From Mimachlamys varia (lineage: Eukaryota; Mollusca; Bivalvia; Pectinida; Pectinidae): a stretch of DNA of 64,000 bases. Shown here in pieces: positions 10,274 through 22,505 of this stretch. The notes under the pieces are model-generated. The model searched no databases. It saw only the letters and a program-made list of their open reading frames with translations, and had not been told where the DNA came from. Each line of letters begins with the position of its first letter. The first letter of the stretch is position 1. The position numbers and the translations under genes were made by a program. The DNA lies in NCBI GenBank assembly GCA_947623455.1, contig OX392541.1, forward strand, positions 7,189,719-7,253,718, given 5' to 3'.

Positions 10274-10839
10274 CAATTATTGTATATTAAATTCTTAAAA
10301 ACATCAGAATAACATTTCGAACCATTGTTTTGTGTACGCGAAAAATCAATTCACTAATATTTTATCAATAAAACCCGTTAAACCTATATCAAAAAGGGTA
10401 GTGAACCAAAAACATCACACCCCGAATGGCAAAGTTCAACAATTTCAATGCTTATTTGGATTTATAAGGAGCCTTGAGCGACCAATGCAACAATGTTTCA
10501 GCTTATCACATAAGTTAGAGTTACAGTTATTACTGCGTTGTCTATAAATAAATATTGTTTTATACCGGCCTAAATGGCGTCAAGCAGTTACATATGTGAC
10601 GTCATAACACCCTCCGTGGTATTGCTCAAAATTCACCCTTTCACGTCGTTGTTAGCAACGCGGTTGCTGTCAAATTTCAACCAATCATAGCGCGAGTTCG
10701 ATTGTCTGCAATTACGTCTGACGACTTGTCGGACATTGACTCGAGGTTAAAATACGAATGGCAGTGTGACAATGGTTACGTTTTGTTCCTGTGTAATCTG
10801 TTACAGCAACAGCGTATATACAGAGACAGGTGAACGGTG
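10274..10839. other. Unassigned, with one CRE and a CCAAT-like site
   Basis: TGACGTCA at 10597-10604 is a perfect CRE palindrome, and AACCAATCA lies near 10680. These could be promoter remnants of a mobile element or chance. No ORF is supported. Confidence 0.3.
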
Positions 10840-11200
10840 CGACATTTATTATATTTCTTATAAATATCGAGATTTTCGTAAAAGATGTCAACTGCTGACG
10901 AACAAACTTACGGCACAGGAATTCGAGAGATGCAGGTTGATGAGTTGTGATGACAATGATGACTCGGTTCTCATTTTGAGGATGGATGCTTATTTGGATG
11001 TGACCAAGATTTACATGGCGGGTGTCGTCGATGAAGCAGGAGACGCTTACTCTTCCGGAACACCTGGTCGTATTATCTTGTGCTTTTACGAGAGTTGCCG
11101 TTTAAATATTTCCTTTGTTCCTATTTTGCCCCTAGTTTAATCGATTTTGAGTTCGGATTATGGTTTTGTTGACGCTTTGGTATTCTCTGATTATTTTTTC
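10840..11200 (+). pseudogene. RT-family C-terminus and 3' tail fragment
   Basis: Translates as KYRDFRKRCQLLTNKLTAQ followed by EFERCRL, then DVTKIYMAGVVDEAGDAYS. This is the end of the reverse-transcriptase family seen at 29.2-30.3 and 37.1-37.9 kb, where the matching text is YRDFRDRCRLLTNKLTTQ. All the RT catalytic motifs are absent, so this is a 5'-truncated copy. The ORF seems to start at 10766, but its first 25 or so codons have no match in the other copies and are probably unrelated flank. The shared tail continues past the stop to the TTGTTGACGCTTTGGTATTC block at about 11170. Confidence 0.7.
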
Positions 11201-12840
11201 TTAACCCAAAATCAATCTAGAAAAACGTCTGAGATGGACTCATGAAGGTTTGATAACGGCCCCACATGCAGCTTTACACATATGAGATCGGTACAATAAC
11301 GTTTGTTCAAAGGTAGGCCTATGCAAATGTTTGCCCCATTATTAGAAAAATATAACAGTAAACCAGCTCATACGATTGGACAAGCACGCAACGATCGACA
11401 TTGGTTTATATGGTATAGGTCCTTTTATCCTAGCACAACTATGCACTGGATTTATAAACAAAAGAGCCTCCGGTCTTCAGCCGCAACACAGAGACATGCA
11501 GAGCTGATGATATCGTCATGGCTGTACATGTGTCTTTACTGTTATTCAGTTCATAGCACTAAGATAAAAAGCATCTACGAAAAAAATAGAACTATATTAA
11601 ATACACAAATGAAAGTTAAAATAAGAAGGGAAAATATCCATCTTTCTCAGAATGAATGAAAAATCATTTATTGTGGGCGCCAAGATCCCTCTGGGATCTC
11701 TTGTTATATATAATATACGGTATATTTTGTGTATATCATATATATTGCTGTAATATTAAAAGCAGACTGCTCGCGGTGCCTAGGGCTAGACGGCAAATGG
11801 ATTTTTGTTGTTTGTTTTAGTGTTTTTACATGAGTGAAGAGAACACTACCCAACATATTTCAAAAAGAGTTTTAATTCAGAATATAATGTGAACTATTTC
11901 AGCGTTTGACAAAACCTTGTGAAGAAATTAAGAAAAGAACAATCGATAACTCTATCAGAAAGCGAGTTTATGATTGCCATCGAAGAAGAACGGGTCATTG
12001 TTTTAATACATGTAAACAGCCACAGTCAGTAATCTCTTAATGATTGTGATCGTATATACATATAAGTCTATGTTTACGTCTCCAGACGGTAGGGGTAATG
12101 GTCAATGTAACTGACATTTAATCTATATCACATTTATTATGTATCCGTGCTCTTTAGTGTGACGCCAAGCAATATCAACCTTAATTTATTCAGATAAAAT
12201 ACATTTATTAACTTTCGTATTCCTTTATTATCACGAGCTCGATTGGATTAGCAATTTCAGCTAGCACTCTGTCGGACGATACATGCACGTGATGATACTG
12301 AGTTGGTACATAGTTTTGATACCAAAATTTGTATATTCAATTCTAATTCCTACGTTGACAGTACTTAGTCCATTATCATTACACGATACATATTCTTACG
12401 TAATGTCTATTTTGGTCTGTTACAGCTTGATTAACACCCTTTTAATTATCTGTGGACATTTAATGATGTGTCGGCTGGTCAGGACCAGACGGGCAGGATC
12501 TTATAGAGTATTGTGACTAACTTAATATGGTTTATGTGATATTTGGATAGACATTCTAGACTTCTACATGTACAACAAAATAATTCGCCCTTGGTCGATT
12601 AATCCGATATCTTCATCCCTGCTCAGGTTCGATTTCCTTTTCAATCAAAAGTTTGTTCAACTCTACAATACTACAGTCTACAGGCTAGGCAAAATTTTGC
12701 AACAAAGAAAAAAATAGCTGAATTCCTAGGAAGAATTGGGAGCACCCAAAACAGGTATATTATTTGTGTATATCAAGTCAACAAATAACTAATATTTTGT
12801 GGTAAAATAAGGCAGCGTTAGGCCCTCGAGCCCAATGTTC
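11201..12840. other. No recognisable feature
   Basis: Unassigned AT-rich DNA. Two ORFs of 118 and 77 codons (11303-11659, 12283-12516) show no domain. The second is hydrophobic, but this alone does not make it a gene. Confidence 0.4.
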
Positions 12841-12913
12841 GGACTTTTGGCTCAATGGTAAAAACGTTTGCCTTTGAAGCGAGAGTCCTGGGTTCAATTC
12901 CCGGCCGGGCCAC
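12841..12913 (+). tRNA. tRNA-like sequence, probably degenerate or a SINE head
   Basis: The A-box TGGCTCAATGG is at 12848-12858 and the B-box GGTTCAATTCC at 12891-12901. The T arm folds (CTGGG with CCCGG), and an anticodon stem TTTGC/GCGAG encloses a 7-base loop CTTTGAA, which would read TTG (Gln). The acceptor stem does not pair well (the 3' side is CCGGGCC) and the D stem is weak. A decayed tRNA or tRNA-derived SINE is therefore more likely than a working gene. Confidence 0.5.
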
Positions 12914-13135
12914 AAATATTTTAATTTAAAGATGATAATAGCTGAATTCAGCTAAGTAGCCGAAAAGAATTATGTTCGTCTCTATTACATTTACGCAGGC
13001 CTACTTGAGGTTTTCCTTTTCAATCAATATCATTTAACAGGAGAGAAAAATGAACGGCCAGAATGAGATTCGAACCAAGGATTTTTTTTAACTCTAGTCG
13101 GTTACTCAACCAATTGAGCTATCTGATCGATCCTT
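12914..13135 (-). mobile_element. tRNA-derived SINE, minus strand
   Basis: On the minus strand the head has an A-box TAGCTCAATTGG (complement of 13110-13121) and a B-box-like GGTTCGAATCT (complement of 13066-13076), separated by an A-run that breaks the anticodon arm. The body would run leftwards to about 12930. Only the head is well supported. Confidence 0.5.
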
Positions 13136-13421
13136 TCTTGATCTGCTACACAACATTATTTATGAAGCATTTCTATTTTATTGAATATAAAGTCTGAATA
13201 TAATTCTTTGTCGTGGCTTTGTCTGCCTTGAATTTTATTGCAGATATGCATAAAATGTTTAAAATGGTAGGGAGTCTGTGTTTATAAATACTCCTTAACA
13301 TTCTATTAAATACATTTTTATTGTATTATGTCCCTGTGACTGATAAGGGGTAGGTTTAGGTTTTGGAGTCCTGGAGTTAACAAAATAAAGAGAGATAAAT
13401 TATATTGTTTAAATTTCAGGT
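13136..13421. other. No recognisable feature
   Basis: Unassigned AT-rich DNA. Confidence 0.35.
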
Positions 13422-13562
13422 CTTATTGGTGTCATCACTGGAAAGATGGTGGACTTTGACTTGAGAATAAGAAGCTGCAGTGTGTGCCAGTATCATCTGG
13501 GAAGGTCCGAGACAGTTTCAAAACATGGATGTAATGTTAATGGGACAGGTTTTTACAGTTAG
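13422..13562 (+). pseudogene. Mutator-like transposase domain fragment
   Basis: After a TTTCAG acceptor-like site the sequence reads GLIGVITGKMVDFDLRIRS, then CSVCQYHLG and a later HGCNVNGTG, then stops. This resembles the segment of animal Mutator-like transposase-domain proteins that carries a GxITGKVLDxE strand, a CxxC pair and a downstream H-C-xxN-xxG motif. The match is from memory of the family pattern. Only about 46 codons survive and I see no neighbouring exons, so it is either an isolated exon or a dead fragment. Confidence 0.5.
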
Positions 13563-14339
13563 TCAAAACCGTATAACTGACTTATACATTCACTCTTAGT
13601 TTACTCGTATTACCATGAGACTGTGTGAAAAACATTTTATTTTAATTCAACTATATACAGCTAAACCAGCTGTCTAAATCCAAAGTCACTGGGACCAAAA
13701 CTATTAGCGTATCGTTTAAGGTATAAGTTCTTAGAGTACTTTGCCATATTATAGAGGAATTCTTATTACACAACGGCCGGTTTAGTCAATGTCAAGTGGT
13801 AGGGTAAGGGTATTTGATAATTTTGCCTACTTCAATACCACATATTTGTTCATATTTTTTGTATCAAAAACGAGAAAATGGGAATTCATAAATTATTTTC
13901 AACTTTATATTTATTAACTTTATGAATTTTTACATGTTTTATGATTGGACCAAGTCTTTGGAAACAAGAGTATCTTCTGCTGGGACGCAACATAATGAAG
14001 GACACACAGTTGGCCGAACAAGGTAAGTGTTGGCTTCATAAATAACCTGAGTTTAGTCAGAGACGTATAAAGCCAAAGATTGGCAACTCTCTCTTTCTCT
14101 TACCAGAGTTCACCCGTGTCGGGCGGACTATGCGGAATCCATCAATTCAATTGCTACGGTCTAAGATATCGTTAGAGGAGTTCCGAAATGTAAAAATTAC
14201 GGTTGCCATAGGCGGCATTGCAAATCATGTTATCAAAATAAAAAAAATATATATTATATACTTTGATTTTTCCTAGAAGATCTATTTCAACATATTTTGA
14301 TTACTATTATTGTTATTATTTGCTTTTTTTTCACTTCAA
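13563..14339. other. No recognisable feature
   Basis: Unassigned. An AAG-GTAAGT splice-donor-like site near 14020 follows a short open stretch, but nothing else supports an exon. Confidence 0.35.
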
Positions 14340-14700
14340 CCCCATAAAGTAATGACTATGCAGTAAAAATATGAAAATTTACTGTATAAAGAAAATAGGC
14401 AAGAATTTTCTTAAGACTCCTTTTTTCTAGACGGTCAATCTTAAATCTGTTTGGTGATTTGTATTTTATAATATTTTTTATATCAGTCTTCTTTGGTTCA
14501 GCTTCGGGATATAACTGCAAAATTGCTTAATTCATCTGAGAATGTACCAGCATTTCAAAGTGAGGAAATCATAATACAAAAACAAAAACAGGCAAAACTG
14601 TCGTTAAACTCCTTTTTTCTAGACGTTCAATTTTAAATCTATTCATGATTTAAATTCTATATTTTCCCCCAATATCCCTTCTCATATATCGATTTGAAAT
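14340..14700 (+). repeat. Diverged 192-bp direct duplication
   Basis: The block ACTCCTTTTTTCTAGACG followed by TCAAT.TTAAATCT occurs at 14416 and 14608, with weaker similarity upstream of each. Confidence 0.55.
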
Positions 14701-16214
14701 AGAATCTAACTGAATATAGGATGAACTATAACATTAATAACGTATTTAAAAAAACACGTGATTTCCCAATGTTTAACTTTTTATATGAGCATCCAAATGT
14801 AAATTTTATCCACTTCGCCTTTTTGCTAGTTGTCATTTCAACGCCAATTATATACTGTGACACACAAATAACCCCTGTGGGGATGCAGAGTCGCGGGGGT
14901 CATCACTGGCGTGCAGATGACTTACCTGTGTGGAGATCTTACGGGAGCCGAACAAAGGGAGAGGGTGTGGGTGGGGACAAAAAGCCTCAAGGGATCGTTC
15001 AATACTGTTAATTGTAATCTAACACTTCTGACTAATTTAGATAACTATTCTAGGCGAAGTTCACGACATATTTACACACCCTGCCAACTGCCACTTCATA
15101 CCCAATTTCTTACAGGTAAAACATCTAATTTACATTTTCAAACAAGTAAGTCACCCTTACTTTACACTAATAACGATCCCCATGGATTGTGAAAAGTTCA
15201 TATACATCTATTTTATTAATCAGATGGACTTTTTTTATCGTATGCTTATTTTTTGAGATCTGTCATTAAACTTGTCTCCAGTATCCACTACACGCGGACC
15301 GCAGCCCTATCTCGCGTCAAATCTCTGAGAACAATATGCTCATGTGAGAAATTGCGAGATCTACGCGAGTTGCCAATCTCTGGCTTAATACGTCTCTGGT
15401 TTTGTGCAATATCTCAAAAAAGTTGTCTCTGTATAATGTTTATCTTAAAGTTGTAAGATTTGTATTATTTTTATACTGACTGATCATGACCTGAGCCAAA
15501 ATTTCATTTGTAATTTTATGATAAATTTGTCTGAATTTTACAAGATAAACACTTCATATTTTGTCAAGAGAAATGTCAAGGTCAATACTTCTCTTAAGGT
15601 AAGGGTCAAGGTCTAAATGAATATTAAAGTTTAGTGTTTTCCAAACATATCTTGGGTCAATATACATTTGCTAAGTACTCGTATAGCAGTCTATTGTCAA
15701 TTTTGGATATGTATATATGTGAAAATTTGGAGACTGTACGTTGACAATATTATTTTTCTCAGGTTAATGAAAATGCGTTGCTTTCTCCTGAAAGTGTAAC
15801 TAAATCACATGGGGAACACAAGGACTGGATTAGGAATAACACCAGTGCTATGAATTCTACCTTTTCTTTAAAACAAAAATGCAGCTAAATATACATGTAG
15901 GTAAACAATATGCAATTCAGACAAACTTGATCCAGGGATATTCTCCATGATATAAGAAGCAAAGCAAGCTTAAAAGACTTTTAATGGACAATATTAGTGC
16001 AATGATGTCATCAATAAACCAAGAGTTACGTCAGAAGAGATTTTGCTTTCATACTCAAATAAAAAGCATTTCTGCTGTTATTGTTCATATATTGAGTTTC
16101 AGTGCAAATATTACATAATTTTGAGGAAATGAATACACTATATAACTGCATATTGTATTTAAAATTTTATAACGTAGGTCTGTGCCATATTTCAAGGTCA
16201 GAATAAAGACACCA
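14701..16214. other. No recognisable feature
   Basis: Unassigned DNA. ORFs at 14721-15192 and 15253-15456 have no recognisable domain. Short AAGGTCAA-type words near 15580-15620 are scattered rather than an ordered array. Confidence 0.35.
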
Positions 16215-19200
16215 ATAATTAAAAAAATGTTAACAACCCAAATGCCCGTACAAGACTTTTTAAAATGATTGAGGAAACAAATTTAGTTGACCCATTTAAA
16301 ATTTAAGCAAGCTGGATTAGACTTCTTCCTCACCTCAGAAAATATTTTATACTATATTGAGAAAGTAAATATTCATGTTGGTTATAGATCGGACCATTCT
16401 ATAATATTTCTAGAAATTAAAATTAATAACTTTGCGAAAGGGAGGGGTCTATGGAAATTCAATAACAACCTTTTGCATGATAATGAATATGTACAAAAGT
16501 TAAAGATATAATATATAAGATCAAACAGCAATACTCATCACCAATTTATAATAATGAAGAACTAATATTAATTGCGGATGATCAACTCTTTTTAGAAACA
16601 TTGCTAATGGAAATCAGGGGAAACTCTTTTTAGAAACATTGCTAATGGCAATCAGGGGAATAACAATATCATATTCATCATTTATAAAAAAAAGAGTTTA
16701 GTATCAGATCTAGAGAAGCTAGAGGAATATAATACATGGACTTCTAAGTTACAGAAATACGAACAGAAAAAAAAATGAAAGGACACTTGATAAGAGCGAA
16801 AGTAACTTGGTTGGATGAAGGAGAAAAACCATCAAAATATTTTTGCAAACTAGAAACACATAATTATGTAAATAAAACTATTGTTAAAGTTGAAAAAGAT
16901 AATGGGGAAACTATAACTAGTCAAGAAGAAATTCTTAGGGAAATTCAAAACGTTTACAAACAGTTGTGCTCTGATCATTCATATCAAATCGAAGATGTGA
17001 ATCTTGACAGCCTTTAATATGGTTTAGATCATGTAAAACAACAGACAATCAACGGGAAAAATTAGAAGGTGAATTATCAGAAACAGAATTACCTTTTGCA
17101 TTACAAAAAAATATGAAAAACTGTAAATCACGCGGTTCTGATGGTTTTACTTTTGAATTCCTTAATTTTTTTGTAGAGATTTAAAACATTTTATTATCAG
17201 AGCATTAAATTTTGGTTACAATAAGGAAGAACTATCCATTACACAAAGACAGGGTATTATTACCTGTATTCCGAAAGGAGATAGTGTTAGACATTTTATT
17301 AAAAATTGGAGACCGATTACTTTATTGAATGTTATATATAAACTTGCTTCAGCATGTATTGCCAACAGACTAAAAACAGTTCTAGATTTTACAATTTCAG
17401 AAATACAAACAGGTTTTTTTAAGTGGAAGATATATTGGTGAAAATACCAGACTTATTTACGACATTATGCATTTTACCGAAGTTAACAACATTCCAGGGC
17501 TTCTAATATTCATAGATTTCGAAAAGGCTTTAGATTCAGTTTCATGGAATATTTTTTACAAAGTAATTGATTTTTTTTTTAACTTTGGTGAAAGTATTAA
17601 AAATAAGATAAAAACTTCATACAAAAAAACCTACTCTGCAATAAGTCAAAATTGTATACTCTCAAATTTGTTTGACATACAAAGGGGTTGTCGGCAAGGT
17701 GATCCGGTCTCTTCATATTTATTTCTACTTCTTGTTGAAATATTGGCGATACTTATTAAAAATAACAAAAATATCAAGGGCATTACAATCCAACAAAACA
17801 ATAAAAAGCTCTCACAGTTTGCAGATGATACCTCAATAATTTTGGATGGATCTAGAAACTCATTCAATGAAGCATTAAATGTTTAAAACTGCTTTTGCAA
17901 AATATCCGGACTCAAAGTTAATAATGATAAAACTAACGTGATGTGGATTGGCAGCAAAAAAAATAGTGTAGACGTTTATCATCATAGATGGAAATTAAAA
18001 TCGGGAAAACCAATTTCAAGATACTAGGGGTAATTTTTTCTATTAATCTAGATGAGGTTGTACCGTTGAATTTTACATCAGTTCTTAAAACTGTTAATAC
18101 AAGTATAAACAAGTGGTCAGGCAGAATTTTGACACCTCGTGGTCGGATAGCAGTTTTGAAATCGACCATTATACGCAAACTTAATCATTTTTTTATAGCT
18201 ATTCCCACACCAGATGATAATATTATTAAACATCTGAACACAACTTTTTTCAATTTTGTTTTGCAAATCCCAGTCGACAAAATTAAAACAGAGATTCTTG
18301 TTCAAACTATGTAAATAAGGGGTTAAAATGATTGATATCAAGAATTTTATAACAAGCCTTAAATCAACCTCGATAAGATGTTTTGATCAAGAATACTGAT
18401 AAATGCTGGACCAGTAATTTTGAAACAGAACATTTTTCTACCAGCAACATATCAGAATTTGGTACTGATTGTATTAAAAAATTCAAGACTAATAATGCCT
18501 TTTGGCAAAATGTTTTTCAGGCAAGGGTAGATATTTCAAAAGCAACACAAAAACAAATTTAAAATGTTGAGCATTTCTTTACTCTTACTATCTGGTACAA
18601 TTTTTTTCTGCATTGATAATATGTCCTTTTTTTTTTTATTAAAATATGGTTTGAGAAGGTTGTCAAAAATGTGTGTGATCTATTGGACCAAGACAATTCT
18701 TTTTTAACTTTTGCTAACTTTAAGCTTAAATTCAATATTGATTCAGAGTTTTCTTAAATTACCAAAATATATGCCAATCAATTAAGCAGAGATATTGAGA
18801 ATTAAATCTTAATTTAAACACAGAAAACAAAGTTGAGAGACCATTTATACCACACCACATCAGTGTGATTATGAAAACTGATAAAGGCTGTAAAGACATG
18901 TATGTTACCTTAACCAATAAAAAGAAATGTAAGAATAAATCTGAAATAACATGGGAATCAAAGGAATTTTTGAGAAACATTGACTGGAAACTAGTATATA
19001 AAATTCCTTTTAGATACACATCAGATGCATCAATACAATGGTTCCAATACCGGTTACGAAAAATCACCACTTATTAATTACTTGAAAACTATTGGTGTCT
19101 TGAACCATAACGTCTGCGATATATATAATGCAAAAATTGAAACCATTGGACACACATTCTGGGAATATCCTAAACTAAATGTTTCAAATTTACACAGGAT

Positions 19201-19490
19201 TTGAAAAACAAAATATATCACAAATCGGATAATTTAGTTGATTTTAAATTCGAAACAATATTATTTGGAACCCAGCTGCCATACCAATTAATTTCATTAT
19301 CCTATAAGCAAAATATCATATATACACTGTATCTAGAAAAAAACTCTGTGTAGATGGTTTGAAAGAGTTTCTATCGTTCCGATACAACATAGAACAAATT
19401 CCGCTGTTAAGAATATAAAATTATGTAAAGAAAAATTTGATAAAATATGGCTTGAATGGAAAGAGTTTTTTGAAACTCAAGCTTAATTTT
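16215..19490 (+). pseudogene. 5'-truncated, decayed L1/Tx1-like LINE ORF2
   Basis: This starts inside the endonuclease, whose C-terminal GYRSDHSIIFLEI motif lies in the 16287-16511 frame, followed by GRGLWKFNN. A basic linker follows (16775-17017, LDEGEKPSKYFCKLE), then the RT region: GIITCIPKGD and NWRPITLLN at about 17250-17320, FIDFEKALDSVSW (17512-17550), RGCRQGDPVSS and FADDTSIILDGS (about 17819-17854). Beyond lie SGLKVNNDKTNVMWIGS, a WKLVYKIPF.. QWFQYRL segment at 18980-19060 and HTFWEYP, where family members usually have Cys. The pattern fits the L1/Tx1 group, not the CR1-like element at 0.6-6.7 kb. Many stops and frame breaks make it inactive. The N-terminal endonuclease half and any ORF1 are missing, typical of 5' truncation. 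Confidence 0.85.
16583..16660 (+). repeat. 39-bp tandem duplication inside the LINE
   Basis: AACTCTTTTTAGAAACATTG followed by CTAATGG.AATCAGGGGA occurs at 16583 and 16622 with one mismatch. It helps disrupt the ORF. Confidence 0.85.
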
Positions 19491-20115
19491 TATAGTTATT
19501 TTTGTGATATACATTAACTGTATGATGTCTAATACTAAGTAAGGTATATTTGTATGTTGTTGTGTTGTGTGGGCTGTTCTCTCCCCTCCCCCCACCAAAC
19601 CCACAAAGGCACATGTATATAACTTGTATTGCCTATTTATATGTCCCTGCATGTCTGTCCATCTGTCTGGGAAAGAGTCCATAAGAGGTGAAAAGATACA
19701 TACAGCAGGTAGATAGTGCGGATTCTAGTCAATTGTATCGATGGGTCAGTCGATGTGATAAGAGTTGTTTTGACCAGCACAGAAGCTGAGCGTTCGATAC
19801 AATTAAACAGAACACCGGGAACTGTCTGAGCATGTGACAAATTTCTATACTCTGTGTAAGTATTGGTGTATGAGTAAAAAAAAACAACAATAATAGTGTT
19901 CATTGTGTATTCTTATTTCATCTGTATTTATATATTTATGTTTTGTTATATGTTGTTGCTAGGTGTGAAAGAAGTATGTCTTGTCCTGTGATGCCAGCTT
20001 GTGTGATGTTTGAGAGCCCTCATGTGTGAGGACAACATATTGTTAATGGACTGACCCCAGGGCTCCCTAATCCTGGCAGCTCCTATAAAGATAACAATGT
20101 ATGTATGTATTTACA
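19491..20115 (+). other. Probable 3' UTR of the L1/Tx1-like LINE
   Basis: Follows the last LINE codons without a clear break and ends near a short ATGTATGTATGTAT run at about 20097-20110, which may be the 3' terminal simple repeat. The boundary is inferred. Confidence 0.4.
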
Positions 20116-20172
20116 AGCAGTAAATATATACATATATTTGTTGCTACGGAATTAAAATATTCGGTCTCTCTT

Positions 20173-20215
20173 AAAAGCGTCCACAAGCGTCTACAAGCGT
20201 CTTCAAGCGTCCTCA
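20173..20215 (+). repeat. Short AAGCGTC tandem motif
   Basis: Four successive copies of AAGCGTC followed by 3 or 4 variable bases. Confidence 0.7.
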
Positions 20216-20224
20216 GAAAATTTC

Positions 20225-20960
20225 TTTAAAAATACTAAATAAAGTAAGCGACATCAGAAGATATGTTGTTAATATGATCATAATACACCTCTATACCAAA
20301 TTTCAACTCAATATTCGAAAAATTTACCGAGTTATGGCGATTTTAATATGACGATCGGAGGGGTGGCACATGTGTGTGACCGTTTAAAAAGCGTCGCCAT
20401 ATTATAACTTCAAAACCACTGAATAAAGTAAGCGACATCAGAAGATATGTTGTTACAATGATCATAATACACTTATGTGTCAAATTTCAACCAGATATTC
20501 GAAAAATTGAACGAGTTATGGCGAATTTAATGTTTATGATCGATTGCGTGGCACACGTGTGTAATACACTGCAGAGTTTAAAAAAAAGCGTCGCCAGACA
20601 ACACCTGTATAAATAACGGAATAAAGTAAGCGACATCAGAAGATATGTTGTTACTATCACTATAATACACTTCTACACCAAATATCAACTTAATATTCGA
20701 AATATTGACAAAGTTATTTCGATTTTATTTTTACGACCGACGGCGTGGGAAACATATATTTATATATGAATAGAAATCAACAAATTAAAAAGGGTCTACA
20801 GACTATATATCTAAAATCATTTTTATAAAGTAAGCGACATCAAGATATATGTTATGATGTTGACTTTAATACAACTGTATTTAAAGTTTCAATTTGATTT
20901 GTGCGAAAATGACTGAGTAATCATGAATTTAATGTTTGATTATGAAGCTAAATAGTTACG
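20225..20960 (+). repeat. Degenerate tandem repeat, about 184-203-bp unit
   Basis: Four units each begin near AATAAAGTAAGCGACATCA (20238, 20422, 20620, 20823), then a TATGTTGTTA.. TATAATACAC block and ATATTCGAAA. Spacing is 184, 198 and 203 bp. Each unit is diverged, so the array is old. A further piece lies inverted at 22471-22500. Confidence 0.8.
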
Positions 20961-21111
20961 GGTTGGCACATATATGTGTACGTACAGGCATACTCTATAT
21001 AAGTAGGGCTTCGCACAGGTGAACGCACAGTAAGGCCAGATCAATTGCTTTGTAAACACTTAACACCTACCTGTTGTGAAAGATCAATGAGTTATGTTTT
21101 ATGGGAGACGT

Positions 21112-21612
21112 AGTATTTAAGGATTAAAGTTTCTTTCTGGTGGTTTTATCAAAGGATAAAGTTCAGTAGGATATCGATAGCTGGAATTCCCACGTGTAAT
21201 TATTTCTTTAATCAGATATTATGATACTTACTGCGATGAAATCAAACAGTATCGTTTGGTTTCGGTAGACTGTTGAAACAGCCGCCTTATGAGGTGACGA
21301 ACTTTCGCGAATTTCAGTCAACAAGTAAACAAACATTTTCCAAAAGATTATGTCTTTTTATTGTTATTTTTTCACATAAGTTCATATATAAACAAGCCAT
21401 ACTGTCTTTGTTACTGTTATTGTATTTAAAAAAAAACCCATTAAAATGCTTCTTATTTATTTCTTAAATAAATTACCACATACTACGCGGCAGGATATTG
21501 ATCGAGTCTGGAAAGTAGTGACGCGGCCTCGTGTTCAAATCGTATCGGAAAATAAAGTTCAGTAGGCATTCGTAGAAATGTATAGGCAATATACTATCAA
21601 TTCCAAACAGAC
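21112..21612 (+). repeat. Foldback-associated dispersed repeat, copy A
   Basis: About 500 bp closely matching 52936-53607. Both copies share AGGATTAAAGTTTC, CCCACGTGTAATTATTTC, CGCGGCAGGATATTG and the end CAGACTGTAAATAT. Compared with copy B, copy A has only the left arm of the hairpin (to about 21180). It lacks the tip, the right arm and a further 56-bp block. No coding capacity is seen. Confidence 0.85.
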
Positions 21613-21651
21613 TGTAAATATATGATTATAAAATAAAACATCTTAATTTAA

Positions 21652-21715
21652 TATTTGATTATATCACGGACTTATTAGATCTATTAGATGCTATGTAAGT
21701 CCGTGATTATATCAA
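21652..21715. repeat. Inverted repeat with CACGGACTTA arms
   Basis: ATCACGGACTTA (from 21663) pairs with TAAGTCCGTGAT (from about 21697) around an ATTAGATCTATTAGAT-type spacer. The same arm words recur in a shorter hairpin at 22335-22364. Confidence 0.7.
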
Positions 21716-21893
21716 ACTCTAATCTATGAAACATATGGGCAAGCATTCAGTAAGAGAAATTAGTTGTGACATCTGTCAGTAAAATTAAAAAGGTCTCAAA
21801 TGAATATATTTGCATTTCAGTTCAAGCTATTGTCTTTCTGATTGTATAAGCCTCAATCAAGCAACAGAAGTATTTACAAAGTTATTGCTGGAA

Positions 21894-22250
21894 AATGTAA
21901 AATTTGTGAAATAAAACAATTGATCAAAGTATTCATATTTGACTTGTATTTTTTATTCTTTATATTGTTGGCACGTCAGAATTCAACATCTGCAATTAAA
22001 AAAAAGTTTCAATTGATATCTTTCAAAAAGCCCATCATGAAATACTAATACACTGCAGTATATATATAATGTATTATAACATGTGGACACGAAAAGCAAT
22101 ATGTAAAATTTGTGAAATAAAACAATTGAAATATTCATATTTGACTTGTATATTTTATTCTTTATATTGTTGGCACTTCTGAATTCAGCATCTGCAAAGA
22201 GAAAAAGAGCAAATTTATATCATTCAGATTGTCCATGCTTATAAATAATG
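21894..22250 (+). repeat. 207-bp direct duplication
   Basis: ATGTAAAATTTGTGAAATAA followed by AACAATTG begins at 21894 and 22101, and both copies continue through CATATTTGACTTGTAT and TTTATATTGTTGGCAC. Old, diverged duplication with no coding content. Confidence 0.75.
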
Positions 22251-22334
22251 TTGGTCTCTATATTTAAACATGTACATCTATAGCTACCAAGTTTAAATAT
22301 GTAAACGAAATTTGTATTTTTCCCGGGATGGCAG

Positions 22335-22364
22335 TACCACGGACTTGGACTAATCTAAGTCCGT
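22335..22364. repeat. Short inverted repeat, CACGGACTT arms
   Basis: CACGGACTT and AAGTCCGTG flank a 10-base spacer. Same words as the arms at 21663-21710. Confidence 0.7.
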
Positions 22365-22470
22365 GATCGAGCCTTTATGAAATTTCAAGTTTTATTTGTT
22401 TCAAAAGGAACTTTGTTTAAGTATAAATCCAAATGACTGTCAGTTGTTACATTATTATGTTCACGTGGAT

Positions 22471-22505
22471 AACATATCATCTGATGTCGCTTACTTTATA
22501 GATTT
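22471..22505 (-). repeat. Inverted copy of the 20.2-20.8 kb repeat start
   Basis: On the minus strand this reads AATC/TATAAAGTAAGCGACATCAGATGATATGTT-like text, matching the unit starts at 20238-20823 in opposite orientation. It could be the far end of the same mobile unit. Confidence 0.6.

Noticed and set aside
10625..10700. RFX-like GTTGTTAGCAAC and CCAAT words
   Set aside because: The spacing does not fit a standard X-box, and the nearby ORF is a truncated RT fragment, so a promoter role is unsupported.
12283..12516. 77-codon hydrophobic ORF resembling membrane helices
   Set aside because: AT-rich sequence often gives hydrophobic chance ORFs. No receptor motif is present.
12841..12913. 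Functional tRNA-Gln gene
   Set aside because: The acceptor stem does not pair and the D arm is weak. Kept only as a tRNA-like sequence.
14020..14030. Strong AAGGTAAGT donor-like site
   Set aside because: No acceptor or protein-like exon could be paired with it.
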